DNA of 64,000 nt, from positions 6,546,701 to 6,610,700 of the forward strand of contig OX387603.1 of assembly GCA_947568835.1 (NCBI GenBank), in the 5' to 3' direction. The first letter of the stretch is position 1. Each line of letters starts with the position of its first letter. A program made the translations under genes and the position numbers. The notes under the pieces were generated by a model. That model ran no database searches. It was not told the DNA's origin and was given only the letters and a program-made list of their open reading frames with translations. This stretch comes from Protonemura montana. Taxonomy: Eukaryota > Arthropoda > Insecta > Plecoptera > Nemouridae. Below, piece by piece: positions 1 to 14,400 of this stretch.

Positions 1-780
1 GTCGTGTCAACCATCTTTAGAACATTTAGGTGTGAATAAGGCTACAGCTCCCATCCACAAAAGCTTCATCGCTTGTGAAACACGGAAAAAGTCGTTTGAA
101 AATTGGCCGGTGTCCATGAAGCAGAAGCCAGATGTTTTAAGTGATGCTGGATTCTTTTATACTGGTAAGTTATTTCAGTTCAAAAATGACAGTGGCAGTT
201 TAGCAATGATAATCTACAACCCCAACTGCTGTTCTGACTATGACTGTTCTGGTTTACAGGCAAGGGCGATCAGACCATCTGTTTTCATTGCGGAGGAGGG
301 CTCAAGGATTGGGTGGAAACGGACGATCCTTGGGAGGAGCACGCAACCTGGTTCCCGAAGTGTAATTTCATACTCCTTCGCAAGGGCAAAGCATTTGTAG
401 ACCTCCTAGCCAACAAGGCCAATCTAACAACCAAGGTAAATATTCTGAAATTTACAACCTGCACCTTATTTTTTAATCTTAAAGATATTTTCTTACAATA
501 GATAAGTAATGTATGCAACTAACATTCTATTTTTGGTCAGGAAACGCTGGAAATCGAGAGCACCAAGGAGGTGGCTGTTGCCCATGAGCTTGAGCCCATG
601 GATTCGGGTAGGAGCGACAACGACGCCCGCCTCTGCAAAATTTGTTGCGTTGAGGACCTAGGCGTCGTGTTCCTGCCCTGCGGCCATTTGGTTGCTTGCG
701 TCAAATGCGCACCATCAATCAGTGCTTGCCCTGTTTGCCGGCAACCCTTAACTGCAACTGTGCGAGCCTACCTTCCGTAA
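1..780 (+). CDS. Inhibitor of apoptosis protein, 3' part (BIR + RING), truncated by window start
   Basis: IAPs bind caspases through BIR domains and ubiquitinate partners through a C-terminal RING. Three coding exons are visible: 2-164 (open at the window edge), 260-435 and 541-780 (stop TAA). Phases agree at both junctions. The first two exons encode a BIR zinc fold: FENWP, then AGFFYTG, then CFHC, with the later ligands H and C in DPWEEHATWFPKC. The last exon encodes a short linker and a C3HC4 RING: LCKICC, LPCGH, CVKC, CPVC, ending close to the C-terminus as usual in IAPs. The translated part is about 193 residues. Any upstream BIR and the start codon lie outside the window. The family (DIAP/XIAP/cIAP) cannot be fixed from this part alone. 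It is convergent with MSH2. Confidence 0.93.
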
Positions 781-961
781 CGTCCCCGATGCATACATCG
801 CGGATGATGAACGGCACGCAGCCAACCTCATCGCAGGGCCGGAATTGTTGGTAATGGACTTATGACTCTCATTTCTGCAGTGAGGGTCGACTTTTATTTC
901 AAGCAAGTCCGGCCCAGAATAATGAAAGCTAAATGGAACTAATTGTTTACTAGGCACTTTG

Positions 962-967
962 AATAAA
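962..967 (+). terminator. Poly(A) signal of the IAP gene
   Basis: A canonical AATAAA lies 182 bases after the IAP stop codon, followed by a T-rich stretch. It is the first such hexamer downstream on this strand. Confidence 0.6.
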
Positions 968-1734
968 ATATTTTTTAAATCCCTTTAAATGACCTCGAAA
1001 AGTTATGTAATGCAATGATCCAATGCAACATTTCAAATCATGTACCTGAACATTTATGTACAGTATGTCTATTGTTTCGTATCATCATTTATTCATCTCA
1101 TTGCAAATTACCCACAAAAACTGTTGCATATTTAAATTAAGTAGAAGAGACTGGATTTTCTTTCATATTTTAAAATTAGATAGTCCTTAAGTAATTTTGT
1201 AGGCGATTCCAATACAACTTTTGTCTGGGCAAAAGCTGCCTAGCCAATGACTAAATAACCAGTTGTGTTTGTGATAAGAAGTAACTCCCCTGCTATTAAT
1301 AATCTTAACATTTCTTTGTAAGTGTAGAGTGCACTTTCTAGCTTCCTAGCTGTTAAAGGGCTGCCAGCATATTAAATTAACCAAAGTTTCGATTATTTCA
1401 TCAATGTATCACTAAGCTTATGGATAGTGAGGAGAACATGCCAGGAAAGAAATTGTTTTGATTTAATACAATATTGTAAACATATGCGGAGCCAATCTTT
1501 CGTGTCAGAAGTATTCTGCTCAAAATATCGGTGATGGTTCAAAAATGCACATGTGGAGTAATCCATGTCAATCCCACACTGGTTGGCTTTAATCTTCTCA
1601 GATTCTATTGCATTGCTTTGAACAGTTTTGTATTCCTACTTGCACTTGGCATCGCACCATTCCTTATTCTATGAGGAACACATGGCATTGCTGATCTCGG
1701 GTGGAGTAGAAAATATTGAATTGTATTTATAATT
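968..1734. other. Intergenic spacer between convergent IAP and MSH2
   Basis: AT-rich DNA between two gene tails. I see no ORF with family motifs, no RNA gene and no repeat. It presumably holds the two 3' UTR ends. Confidence 0.5.
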
Positions 1735-1740
1735 TTTAAT
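1735..1740 (-). terminator. Candidate poly(A) signal of MSH2
   Basis: The common variant ATTAAA occurs on the minus strand 50-55 bases after the MSH2 stop codon. No canonical AATAAA is closer, so this is an inference from position. Confidence 0.4.
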
Positions 1741-1789
1741 ATACATAAGATTGTCAATAAAATTTCCTTTCTCTTACTTGCTTTTTGTA

Positions 1790-4700
1790 CTAGGCCAGTA
1801 AAGAATCAACGTAAGGGTTTTTCGCTGCCATAATGCCGACTTTGAGCTGCTCCACTCTCTGGGACAGTTCAGGCTCGCTGATTTTATCAGAGGCAAGTTT
1901 CTTGCAAGCTTCTAGGAACTCTCTCACCATCTTTGTACCTTCCTGTAAACCAAAAATGAGATTCCATGTGTATTGAGTGAGAGAAGCAAGACCAGGATAC
2001 GAATTTATGTAGGCTACCATCCCAAAACTAGGAGCAAGACGCTTATACAATAGTGGAGATGTCTAGTAGTGATTTGATTGCAGTGAATAAGCCATAAGCT
2101 CATAGGGGAGGATTTTTTTTAAACACGATCTTATTCGTTACGCTTGTGGGCGAACGAAAAAGTAGACCTGCAAGTGAGCACATCCAACATTTTCAGGAAG
2201 GTTTGATCTGAATAGTGCGTTACAAACACCATTATCTTTCTTCGAGACTTATTTGGTTAGCCTATAAGTGACCAATGCTTTCAATGAAATTCACATATTT
2301 TCAGGTGTCAAGCCAAGAGTAATTTTAGGTTTAGGGTCCACTGATATGTTCACGTTACATTAAAACAGATTCTATTCGGCTTTTGATTGACTGTGTTTTG
2401 CATTCTGGTGTACACCTTTGTTCTACCTATTGTTGGGAATGCCAATCTAGGTATGGTCTGCCAAATGTAACCCTGATATACATACCTCCAGAGCCGGAGT
2501 GTCACTGCACCGTGCCTGCCCGACTTCAAGCTCGGCCTGCTTTTTCGCGGCCATCTCTAGCACGGCAGGTGGAAACCGGGCCATGCGTGCGACGTGCAGC
2601 CCAAAGCTCTGATCGCAAAAGCCGGGCCGCACGGCGTAGAGCAGCGTCAGGCGGTCTCCGTCCGCAGCTGCCGTCACATGGCGATTGTCCACCGTCGGCA
2701 CAGAGTCCGCCAGTGCAGACAGCTCGTGAAAGTGGGTGGCAAACAGCGTGAAGCAGCGGACGCTCGTGGCCAGGTGCCTGCAAAGTGAAGGATGTCTTGC
2801 AATTCAAATCCACCACAGAAATCAAGGAATCTATTGAGTAGATTGTGTGCCAAAATATAAGCTAAATAGGAGTCAGAATTTACACCTGACAACCATTACT
2901 GCACAATTAGTATTTGCTCCATAGAAGGGTTTCATCTGTTTCCTGAGACCAGCATGAGTGGAATACCAACTGAGCATAACTGACCTAAGAAGTCTGTGGT
3001 TATAAATTGATAGTTCATCACTTAGTTCATCTATGAACCAGAGCAATGCTGCATATCCAAACAGCAAACAATTATGAAATGCTATGTGGTCCTATGCCTA
3101 CTCAATGAGCTCTGTTTTTAGGATGGCTCTGGTCTAGGCGCCTACAATGCAAACTTGATAAAAGGCACACTAGGCTATAGACAGAATCTTGGGTCCATTT
3201 TCAAACAGCATAAAAATTACTGACCAGCTGGTAGGAACAGGCAGGAAGTACATAGCTGCCACTTGAAATAATGAGCATGCCGTATGTGTGACGGCTGTGC
3301 GTCTATGTTTAACGAGACTTGAATGCCGATGGGCGGAACTCACTCAGCAATGGCCCAAGCCATGCCGCAGCCGTCGTAGGTGGAGGTTCCACGGCCTAGC
3401 TCATCAACGATCACCAACGAACGCTCGGTGGCTGTCTGTGGACAGAGTCAAGCCGTCACTAACATTACAAGTTGGCAGAAATAAAAGCATATTATTTTCC
3501 TATCAAGGCTCTCAATGTCCTCTTTCTCTTCCTGTTGCCTTTGTCTAAAGCAGCAACTTCATAAGAAGTTACAATCAATCTGCTGTGTTTTGAAAACAAA
3601 ATTATGAAAAGATATGAAGCCCATTGACAAGCTATATCACAGTTGGTGACTACAAAAAATTCCATACATTTTGTATTTTAAGAGAAAACTAATATTGTTC
3701 TAGTGGAATTACCGTTTTTAAATAAATTTGAATTCAAAACACAAAGAAATTCAAAACAATGTTTTTCGGGCTCACCTTGACTACTGCGGCCGTCTCCACC
3801 ATCTCGTTCATAAACGTGGAGACGCCGTTGAGCTGCGAGTCATCAGCGCCGACCCGTGCCAAGATGGCGTCTACCAGGGAGAGCTCGGCGTCGTCGCAAG
3901 GAACGAAGCTGCCAATCTGAGCCAGCAGTGTGGCGACGCCCACCGAACGGATGAACGTGCTCTTGCCACCCATGTTCGGTCCGGTCACTACATACTGCGT
4001 AGTCTCGCCTGTTGGGCAGTCGGCAAATGACACAAGGGAACTTTGTCGGTTTGCGAGGATTTAGTTTCATTGGCATTCTTTTTTTGTTGCAAACTTTGAA
4101 AACAAAAAAACCAACCATAGGAGATTAAATGTTTGAGTGAACTTTTGATAGTCACATAGATGTTAAGATGTGGCTACCTAGCTATCTTATCTTGCTATCT
4201 TATGTTGACATGGACATATTTGGCTATTTACATTAAAATGTGCTTATCTTTAAATTTGAGTGGCCAATTGCACAATCTACTCGTAAAATTAACCCACAAG
4301 ATAAACAGTGACGTCAGAACAGCATTGCCCCCTAGAATTGGAAATGCTTGTGCTTCTGGGGGACAGTACAGTTCCTCACTTCATGCCCCAACTACTACCA
4401 ACCTCATAAAACTTAATTTCAATGGCAGGTTTATAGCACAAACTTTTCCAACACAAAACTATCTCTTGTACATTCCCAAGAGGGATAAATGTTTTTTACA
4501 CTACTATCGACGCTTATCAACACAAAAAAAGCAATGTTGTTGCTCTTGTAGGCGAGTGTTGATTGGTTGATTTGCTTTGTAAAACGACGCACTGTTTTGA
4601 CAACTGGCCCTGCGGCACTGGTCTTACGGCGTCGGTGAATGAGTGGATGCTGATGAGGCTGAACCTAACATAGTCTAGAAAGGTGGAGGGGAAAACGGTG

Positions 4701-7700
4701 CTGGCATGTAGCCTACTTCTGTCGAAGAGCACCAAGGGGACCACCGGTTTAACGTCCCTTCCGAAGGATGGTACAACGTGAACAACAGGATCCCTGCACA
4801 AATCCATGCTGTCGAGAGGTTGATAAGCAAGGCGAGTGAAGTTGTTGTACTATCTTTCATCTCTTTAACCTCTCTACCGTACAGAACTGGTCATGTGTAA
4901 GATGGTCACCCATCCAATACCTCACTCAGCGGAGTGTTGCTGAACTTCGGTGATCTAATGGGAACTGCCCGGGTGTTTCCAACACGTCAAACCGTTCGGT
5001 TAGGTGAATGTTGCAAGAAAGCTGCGTGGCCAGCTATTTTCATTGGCAACTCTAATGCTGAAATTACTTTAGCAAGACCAATCACGCAGCAGCCAACAAT
5101 AATTTGTTTTCATTGGGACAAAATGGGGGAGTATAATGTACTCGAGGTCACTAGCAATTTTTATTCACCTTGCTTGAGATCCACGTCGTTGGCAATAAAT
5201 GACACTCCGTCATGGATTTCAACGCAGGGATGCCGCAGCTGTTTTAGCCTCAACACGCCTCCTTTGGAAGCTGCCTCACACAACTTTGGCCGCACCCACG
5301 GCTTGGGGGCGTCGGCCGCTGCCACAGCAAAGCCGACCAGAACATCCAGCACAGCCACCACAGTGCCCAGTCGCCCCACAACACCGCCGTATCTAAGGTG
5401 GGATCAAACGTGTTAGCTAACCATTCCTTTGGACACCATTTGCCTAGATTAAATAACCGCTACAGGGACTTGAGTCATGCATTTACAGACTGTTGCCGTG
5501 TCAAGTTCTTTTGATAAAAATATAATAACTAGAAGAATCTTAGGACGTGCTAGTGCCGGGATATTAATCAAGATTTACAAATAAAACCATAGCTGTTTTG
5601 GAAATAGTCAATATGTTACAGATAAGTAAATTTGTTCCTGAAGGTTGAGCAGACAGCCTCATTCTTAAAATAGAGCTAGTCCTGGTCGTAAGAGATACTT
5701 GCTCACTTCATCCCTAATCCTACCGAGACTAACTCACCCCTTGGCGATGCCGATGATTTCATTGACCACTACAGCCTGCTGGGTTTCGTACGAGTCTCGA
5801 AGCGTGATGTAAGACTCGTTGAGCGCAGTCAGTTTGTCATCTCGGAAACGTACGCCTCCTTTGTTCGTGTCCAGAGTCTTGAAAGACTTATTGTTTCGCA
5901 GTGATTTCTCCTCCTGTTAGAGTTTAACGGTTAGCCATAAGGTCTTGCTGTAGAAGTTAATTCTCATTTTATATAATTTTCCTTTAAGCCTGTTTATTAT
6001 TTCTAGTATTTGAAGCATTAGAAGATGGTAATTTGGAGTTGAAATAAATGCATTTGGAAGAAAATCAATATGATTCTGAATTTTTTTATCCTGACCAAAT
6101 GACCTAATTTAAGTACTAGACTTCAATAAAAAGCCATTTAGCATACCTTTTTAGCTCAAATGCTCAGCACTGGACAGTTAAGACAATGTATTGTATTTAA
6201 TACATTTTTGTAGTTTGGAAACACGCAAATGTTTGGCAACATTGCCAAAATAGGTATTAGATCTACCTAAGGTGTCAATTCTGTACGTTTCAAAGGATTA
6301 AATTTGCAAAACTTACCAGCAGATTATTGTATTTGGTATCTAGTAATTGTATCTGGTATCAGATTGTTGTATCTGGTATCAGATTGTTGTATCTGGTTAG
6401 TCAGAAACTAGGTCATGGAAGACTAACATAATACGGGATATGAGTGATATGACCCACCTTGAGGGTGATGCGGTAGAAGTAGCCATACTGGGGGTTGTTC
6501 TCCAACTTGACCGATTTGCCTGCCTCCAAACGTAGGTTGTTGGCTGCATTGTTCAGCTGTTTTTTCATCCGAGCCTCTAAGTCATCTATCTGTTCACGAA
6601 TTTCTGCGCAAAAAAATATTTGTGTTTAGAATATCTAAGTCATTGACAAATCTCATTTCAATTTTTTTTACGACAATGCCAAGAACTCTAGGAGCTTTGG
6701 GGTTAGCTTCAATTCCCTCTATAGTATCTAGTCTGTCAGCATCCACATCCAACATTCTCTTCAGTAAACAAGCTCCGAACAGAGAATCGATATAATGACT
6801 AAGAAGCGTAGCATACCCTTGAGGTCCTCATCAAAGTCTGGCTTAACGAGGTAGTCCCCCCTGGCAACAAGCTCCAGGTCTAGGGTAGTCTCCACCATCT
6901 GGCCAAAGGGCCCAAGGTCCTTGGCCAGGTCTGTGAGCGGGGAGATGAGCATGGCCATCGCAGCTGCACAATGTTTAACCCGCGACAGACTTCCCAGCAG
7001 GCTGGGCAACCGCTCCACAGCTTGATATACCCTGCGGCCAAGAGTAATAGGTATAGTAATTAACAATATACATATTAAAACCAAGTCAAGGAGATGCAAA
7101 CAATAAAATAACAATACTTTGGCTGCTAACAGATCAAAGATAAAGTGGGTCACGAACATGAAACAGTCGCGCAAGGTGAGCTTGCCGCGAGCCATCTTGT
7201 TCCCAAGCTTGGCGAGGTCAGGTAGTCGCCGCAAGTGGTCGTCGCTGAGGGCTGCTCGCAGCTCGGCATCTTCTAGCAGTTCGGCCACAATTTCGTGGCG
7301 CTCGCTCACGGCGTTGCGGTCTGTTAGCGGTTGGACCACCCACTGGGCTACAAGTCTGGGAGTTGAAAAAACACGACGATACATTTACGACTTAAGCGGA
7401 TAAAAATGCTGTATGCACCTTGCAATTCCGCTACGATTTTTTCCAGGGAAATGCTCTACGATGTGGAATATGGTCCTGAAAACCAAATTGAGATTATAAC
7501 TACCAGAATTGTTACTCGAGCAATATTGTTATTAGAATAATTATTTAAATAAAAAAAACGGTTCCACAACAAAACTCTTTCGCTCACTAAGGAAATAAAG
7601 AAATTGAAGCTGGTATCTTCTCTTGCGGGCTAGACTGTAGCAATGCTGGGGGGCAGTCCTTGTGCTGGTATCTTCTCTCACGGGTTAGACTGTATAATTA

Positions 7701-10700
7701 GTCGTGTGGTCGTACCTGTGTCCTTGAGGAGTACGGCATCTGTCCAGCAAGCCAAGCACACAGTTTTGTCTGCCAGAAGCCCGTGTTGACGGCATTACGT
7801 TGAGAGCTCTGACTGCGGCAGCGTCGAGACGTGCAAACCCAGATACTGATAGCGTAGAGAGTGTGAACTGGCCCTCGCTGCCGGCATCACTACCCAGCTG
7901 CAGGAGGATCAGACGCCGTGAGAAAAAATGCTACATTCGGACTCGGGGTTAAACTGTCAGTAAGTCACTGACTGATAAGTGCTGCTTGTCGTTTTGTACA
8001 GTTGGCAGCGGCTACATTGTGATCGATGTGGGTCAGTAGCAATTACTAATATTTCTCAAAAAATAGGCGGTCATGTACACTTAATGTAGATGAGCATAGC
8101 AAGTGACACAAAAACTTGATTTACTGACGCAGAAAAAAAAACCTTTTATCTTTAGTGCTTTTTTTTTTTAACTGATACAGCATCATAATGTTCTTGTAAA
8201 ACATAAGTTCTGTCATCTATGTACACCAGTTTGGTCTCCAGGGGTTTGGGGCCTCAGACCCCTTCTCGGAGTGCAGTTGGGATTTGGGTTTTTTGTGAAC
8301 CTGAGCAGGGGCAGTAATTTTTCACAAAACACTTACCTCCAGGTACTTGATGAGCGAGGCCAGTGCGGCAATCGCTTCGGAGAGCGCCATCTGTGGTAGG
8401 GCCAAGGCGTTGTGCTGCTGGCCCTCGTCGAACGCTAGTAACCGGTTTAAATCCTGGGCCACGTCGTCGACCTTCCAATCAGCTCGCTTCCGCGGTGTAC
8501 TCAGGACGCCCACTCGCGACAGCACCTGTCAACGTACCGGTTATACATTCACTTTAAGTGAATTAAAGTTAGTTTAAGTGTACGTGAGAAAACCAGACTC
8601 GTTGGGTATTGTGTTATTACCCAAAATGCAAATTTTGTGGGAACTTTTGCAAACTAATATATTAAATTTTACCCAATAGATCAAGAAAAACTGTAACAAT
8701 GTTTAAAAACATAAAAAAAAATAGGAATAAGCCAATATTGTCACTGTAAACAGCAATGTTTTTGTTTTTGAAGATTTGTGAATTAAAAGCATAAGATTTT
8801 CTACATTTGACAACAATGCCCTAAGAAATGGAAATTTTTCGGGCGTCAGTATTGTTCCTCCGTTCCAGAATCGCAACACCAAGTTGTGTATTTCCGAATG
8901 CAAATGAAATTTATTCCCGTATTTCTGACGAATCAACTCAAAGACAAATCAAAACGCTCCCGAACAGTTTGGTGTGTAGTAAACAATGCTTATTGTGAGA
9001 TCACCGATGTTAAGCAACACTGCGTTGGGTCAGCTATTTGGATGGCTGACTATGATACATATGACTAGATCTGTTTGGGAGAAATGTTGGAGTAAGTACA
9101 AAAAATTTATTTGCCTGGCTTATCAACCTCTCGACAGCACAAATTTGTGGAATAATCCTTTTGTTCGAGTTGCACCGTTCTTCGGAAGGCACATTTAGAC
9201 AGTGGTGCCCTTGATGCTATTCAACAGGAGAAGGGAAGGTAGCAGCACTGGATCTCCCTCCTCCCTTCAAGACTAGGATAGGTTCATTATCATCCTCATC
9301 ATCATCCACTCATTCACCGACGCCATTAGACCTGTGTCAAACGGCTGGTTGTCAAAACAGCATCGTTAAACTCGACAAATCATCTGACGCTCACCTTGAC
9401 AATCTCTGGGTGTGGCGGGTCGAGATGCAGACACTCTCGTGGGGCGTGTCGCACAAGCAGGCCTTCGAACACAGCCAGCTGTTCATCGTCGGGGACGATG
9501 GCGACCGTGAATGTCCGCGCCACTGGGTCCACCATCGCCACAGCGACTGCCTTGCCCCCATCTGCCACCGCCGCTGCCATCACCACGCCACCCACTCCCT
9601 CCGTCCCCTCGCCATCCCCCTCGCCGCGCCACAGCACCTCCTCGAACTGTGACAGGTTGCCTGGCGAACCCTGCAACAGCCGAATCAGGATCCACGGTCA
9701 GGGCAGGAGCAAAGATGTATCAGGCTCAGTACGAACATATTAAGAGACAGGGGTTTAAAGAGCTCTGGGTAACTTTTATACAAAACGTACAATATTGAAA
9801 TTACAAACGTTAGACAATTGCACACCAGGTTGAAATTTGGGACTACACAGTTTCTACGGCCAGATAAATAATGCCTATCGTTGTCTCTGGTCCAGTTCAC
9901 AGTTCTACATTGTGTTTTCTTTCATAACCTGTCACTTAAATCCCTTATCTCCATGATATATCTTCCTTTCTAACTGAGACTTCACTATCATCATGATTTA
10001 TTAGCTTTTGTAGCACTTATGGCCTGAATGAATAACTTTTAAAGTCTGAACACACCTTTAATTAGTAGCAAATAAAATCACAAATTACATATTATTGTCC
10101 TAAAAATTGAAAAGGACTTCGTTCCCACCTTGTACTCTATTTGCCAGTTGTTGGCACCCTTGGCAGTGCTACGGTTGGTGTACACCTCGATGCGGTACTG
10201 GCGTACAAGCAGCAATTGCCGCGCGAGCTTTTCGAAGTTGGTGGCGTTCAGTACGAGTGAGTCGAGGGAGTTGTCCTTGGCACCAATCAAGCGCAGGGAG
10301 CCGGTGGAGTTGAAAACAATCTCGGCAGCCAGCCGGGCGTCAACATCGTGTGCCGTGTAGAAGTCGCCTCGGTCAAACAGGCGCACGGTAGTTGCCGCTT
10401 TCTGCGGGATACAGAGACCTGGTTTTAGCAAAATCACAACTCCTGGCTGAAGTTTTAAGTTCAAACAATCGCCATGGCGACTTCCGATCACATGCAGGTT
10501 TCTGTGAGCTAAAAGTAAAACTCAGAGTTGAAGAATTCTGTAAAAATGGGCCTTCGAAAGTCATGACGGAAAAAAAAAATGTTTAGCCGGAAACTAGCGC
10601 CAATGAACTGGTTGAAAAACGTTTTCTACTAACCACTTCAGTCTTTTTCTGTTTACTTACTAATAAAAATAAGAAAAGACATTCAGGTCTTCAGAATGTT

Positions 10701-11431
10701 AACTATATTCTCCATGAATTGCTTGCCACCGATTTCCATTCAGTATTTCCCAGCAGCACACCCTGGTATGCTAAATAATCCTGATAAATAATCAGTTCCG
10801 TCCGAGGACTGCATTTTATTCTTTCCTCGCTTTCAATTGCTGTTAGGTGTACCATAACAATGCACTAATCAGTGACATAGTGGTTATTGCATGCTGGTAT
10901 ATTCAGTCCACCCACAATTTATTTAAAATCTGGCCCCACACTACAAGGGTAACTCAAGGGAACTGAATTGTAGTATGATAAAACCAACAAATTATATATT
11001 TTGAAGACAAAAATAAAAAACCAAGTCAAACAGATCCGATGCTTTTTAAAATTAATATGATGCTTGTTGAATTAGGGTTGTAAGTGGAGATTTTTTAAGT
11101 CGACAACTGAAAATAATGAAGGTAAATATTAGGTAACTACTGAGTGCAGTTATATGAGCAGTAATTAATAGCTTGTTGCAGGATTTAATAGAGTGTGATA
11201 AAATCAGAATAAAAAGAAAGCGGAAACCAAACCACACGCTAATTCTGTGAACAAGGAGTGCCTAATCAACCAGGGATGTGGTTATGCATCCTGCCTCACC
11301 TTCCTGCCTCACCTTCCTGTAAGCATTACCACTTTTAAAGGAAAAATATGTTGCATAAATGAATGTCCAGGAAATAACAAGTTTCAGCTGCAATAAGAAC
11401 TTTCCCAATATTGCAAAATAAAATAAAATAA

Positions 11432-11474
<43 letters not shown>

Positions 11475-14400
11475 GTTTTATTAGGAACTTAGGATTATAC
11501 ACAATAAATTGCACTGTCCGGTGGTTACTATACAGTTTTACAGTTTTACAATTTTACTATTTTGGCAAGTTCATTAAATGACAGGCTATTTCATAGCCTA
11601 GTTCCTCTGCCTAGGAGTGAGTGGCGTCCTATGTTTGTTCGATAAAACTTTATAAATAGTTTTTGTCCATTATCAGGTCGAACACCTGTCTTGTTTTGGT
11701 TAGTTTCGACATATTTGGCCAGGTCCTGCCAGGCGTCGACTAATTGGAACATATTAGTTCCATAGTAGAACTTAAACATAATTGGAACAATTTTTCGATA
11801 GTTCTAATTTTTCTAGTTGTCATAAGCCAAGACCTGCTGAGAAGAGTTGTGGAGTTATTGGAAAATAACTGAAAAGAAATGCATACTGTCTAAATACTGG
11901 CCAAGGGTTAGCAAGGGTTACTGGGAAATAAGAATTTACTTTCATGATTTCGACCTAATTTGGCCAAATTCTGTGAAAATTTGTGACTCTAATAACTTTG
12001 TTGGTTTTTGAGTTTAGATTTTAATTCAGCTAATGCAAAGATGATAATTTCGAAAAAAAAATGACGTTAGCAGTCAAAAGATCGCCATTCATGATTTTTT
12101 CATATCTTTCTTTGAGAGTAAAGCTTATTAAATATGTGTAAAATCTCCACAAAATATTACAAAAAAACATAATAATCACATGCGCCAAGAGACTTTGCAT
12201 GGACTAAAAGTAAGTTTTTATTTTCAGTCACTTTTCAGATCTCATTTGAAAGGTGTCAACATATTTCCTTGCCAGCCAGTTTTAGATAAAGTTTTCTATT
12301 AAAACCCCATTGAATCGCTATATAAGTGTACATAAAGTTATGCTCCGAAATAGGGTACAAAATAAAACCATTTCCACCAGTTTTCAACCGATTCCAGAAA
12401 CTTCTATACAAGGTACAACTTCGCATGTGCAACAAGCAACATACCGACAACCCCACAACCATAAACATGAACATGACGTCACAAAAATTAAGGCTTTTAT
12501 ATTTAAGGTTAATAAAATAATTGTTGAAACATGCAGTGACTATAAGTCATGATATATTTGGGCGTGATCAACAACCACACGTTTGCTCAGGAGGAGATAA
12601 CAATATTTTCATTTCATAATGTATGCAATTGCATACACAGTCATTAATTAATGACTTTTCAAGGCAATTATTGCGCTTTAGAACAGGAAACCAAGAGTTC
12701 CACTAATCTCCTTCCTCCCCATGTAGTTGTGTTGATAGCGGAGAGGGGGGTGGAGGGGACACAATACAAATTATGATATAGCTATATATATAGGTACTTT
12801 ATCAAGTTAGTTCGGACGATTTATTTTACAGGTTTATGAAATTTCTTTAACGAAAATTCTATTTTGCGATGAAAAGAAATGAAACAAGTCCACTTAGATC
12901 AGTTATGTAGCCTGCATCATGCGTCGCTCGTTACGCTAATAGATATTTTATAACCAATTAGACCAATTTCATATCTACGCTATGTATTTGCCACGATATT
13001 TGACCCTTCAACCTTGTCAACCTTGAATGCCATAGGCAATCCGTGGGTCGGTCAGTGGCACTCTCACACATTGAACATGTCCAGTGCACTTTTAACCAAA
13101 TTACGCCCGTTTTGTGGTGTTATTCAATGGTTTATTCCTAACAAAAATTTAACAAGGCTCACCCGACTGCAAAGGAAAATGCAATCTGACGCTTTTCTGA
13201 TGGTTGAAAATGCAAAAATGACGAGAAAACACAGTCCAAGAGCTGTTTATATTTTACTATTTTTTTGGGGAAATTTGTGGCTGAAAACTGTCATTTAAGT
13301 ACCAGAAACATGAATAAGATGTTTTAAATATCATGTTGATACCAAAAATATACCAAATTCATGCTGTTTTGGTAAGAAATATGTCAAAATACGACGCGGA
13401 TTTTTTAACCTTAGCCTAGACAAGATTATAACGCAACAGATTCCAAGCGAAAATTATATTTCCGACTTTTATACAAATCGCCATTGGCTTTAACTTCTAT
13501 TAAATGCTTCCTTAACTTTAAGTACGGTTTTTTCAGCAACCGAAGCATACTTATTTAGTTTCGTATGATTTTTTTGGTCAAAACATGAATTTAAGTGACA
13601 GATCGCAAAAAAACAATTGACAATTTCCTTTTACGTTGGCATAAGTTGCCGTGAAAAGTTTTTGTGGCAAATTTCCCGAAATATTCCTGGGAGATTGGCG
13701 TTTAACCTGCGGCTATTGGCATTTTTCCAATGATTCATTCCGATACAAAATTGAATGTGGAATCGGTACGTAGAAATAAGAACTCTATCTGATAAAAGTG
13801 GTTGAAAATTGAACAGTAATTGAGATCTCGATTAAATCTTTTTCCCCAGGATGAAAACCACTCAGGTCACTGTAATCACTCGCTACACTTATGACAGCTG
13901 TGAACACAGCGGGTATACATCTTGAACCTCTGTTTGATTGAGTTTAACCCTGGACATAAACCTTAACACAAGAAAAGGGGGTCAAAATTTAACAGTGAAA
14001 GATTTCTCAATAAAACAATTTTTGCCAGTACTGAAATTCTTTGAAATCAGCTCACATCACTTGACTCGAGTGTAGGTACAGCAAGCGCAGCAGGTGCACA
14101 TCTAAAACACTTCCCAATAACTAGGGCTTTGCGAACGCAATTTGTGTTGCGTTGTAGATGAGCGTAGCGATAGTTGTGGCTGGTAAAAAGTATAACTGAT
14201 CAAAGAAAAGAGCAGAACATGCTTTACATTTTTAGGTCACCCTTTATGTACTTAATCCTATTTCTTATTGATTTCTTATTGAACCACGCAGATATTTGAT
14301 ATTTGATATTTTTATTCAACTTGATATTTTATTGAAACGAATTTGAATTTGATCTAAAAAAAACGATCGCGAACTTCGATCTTCGATCGCGATTGTTTTT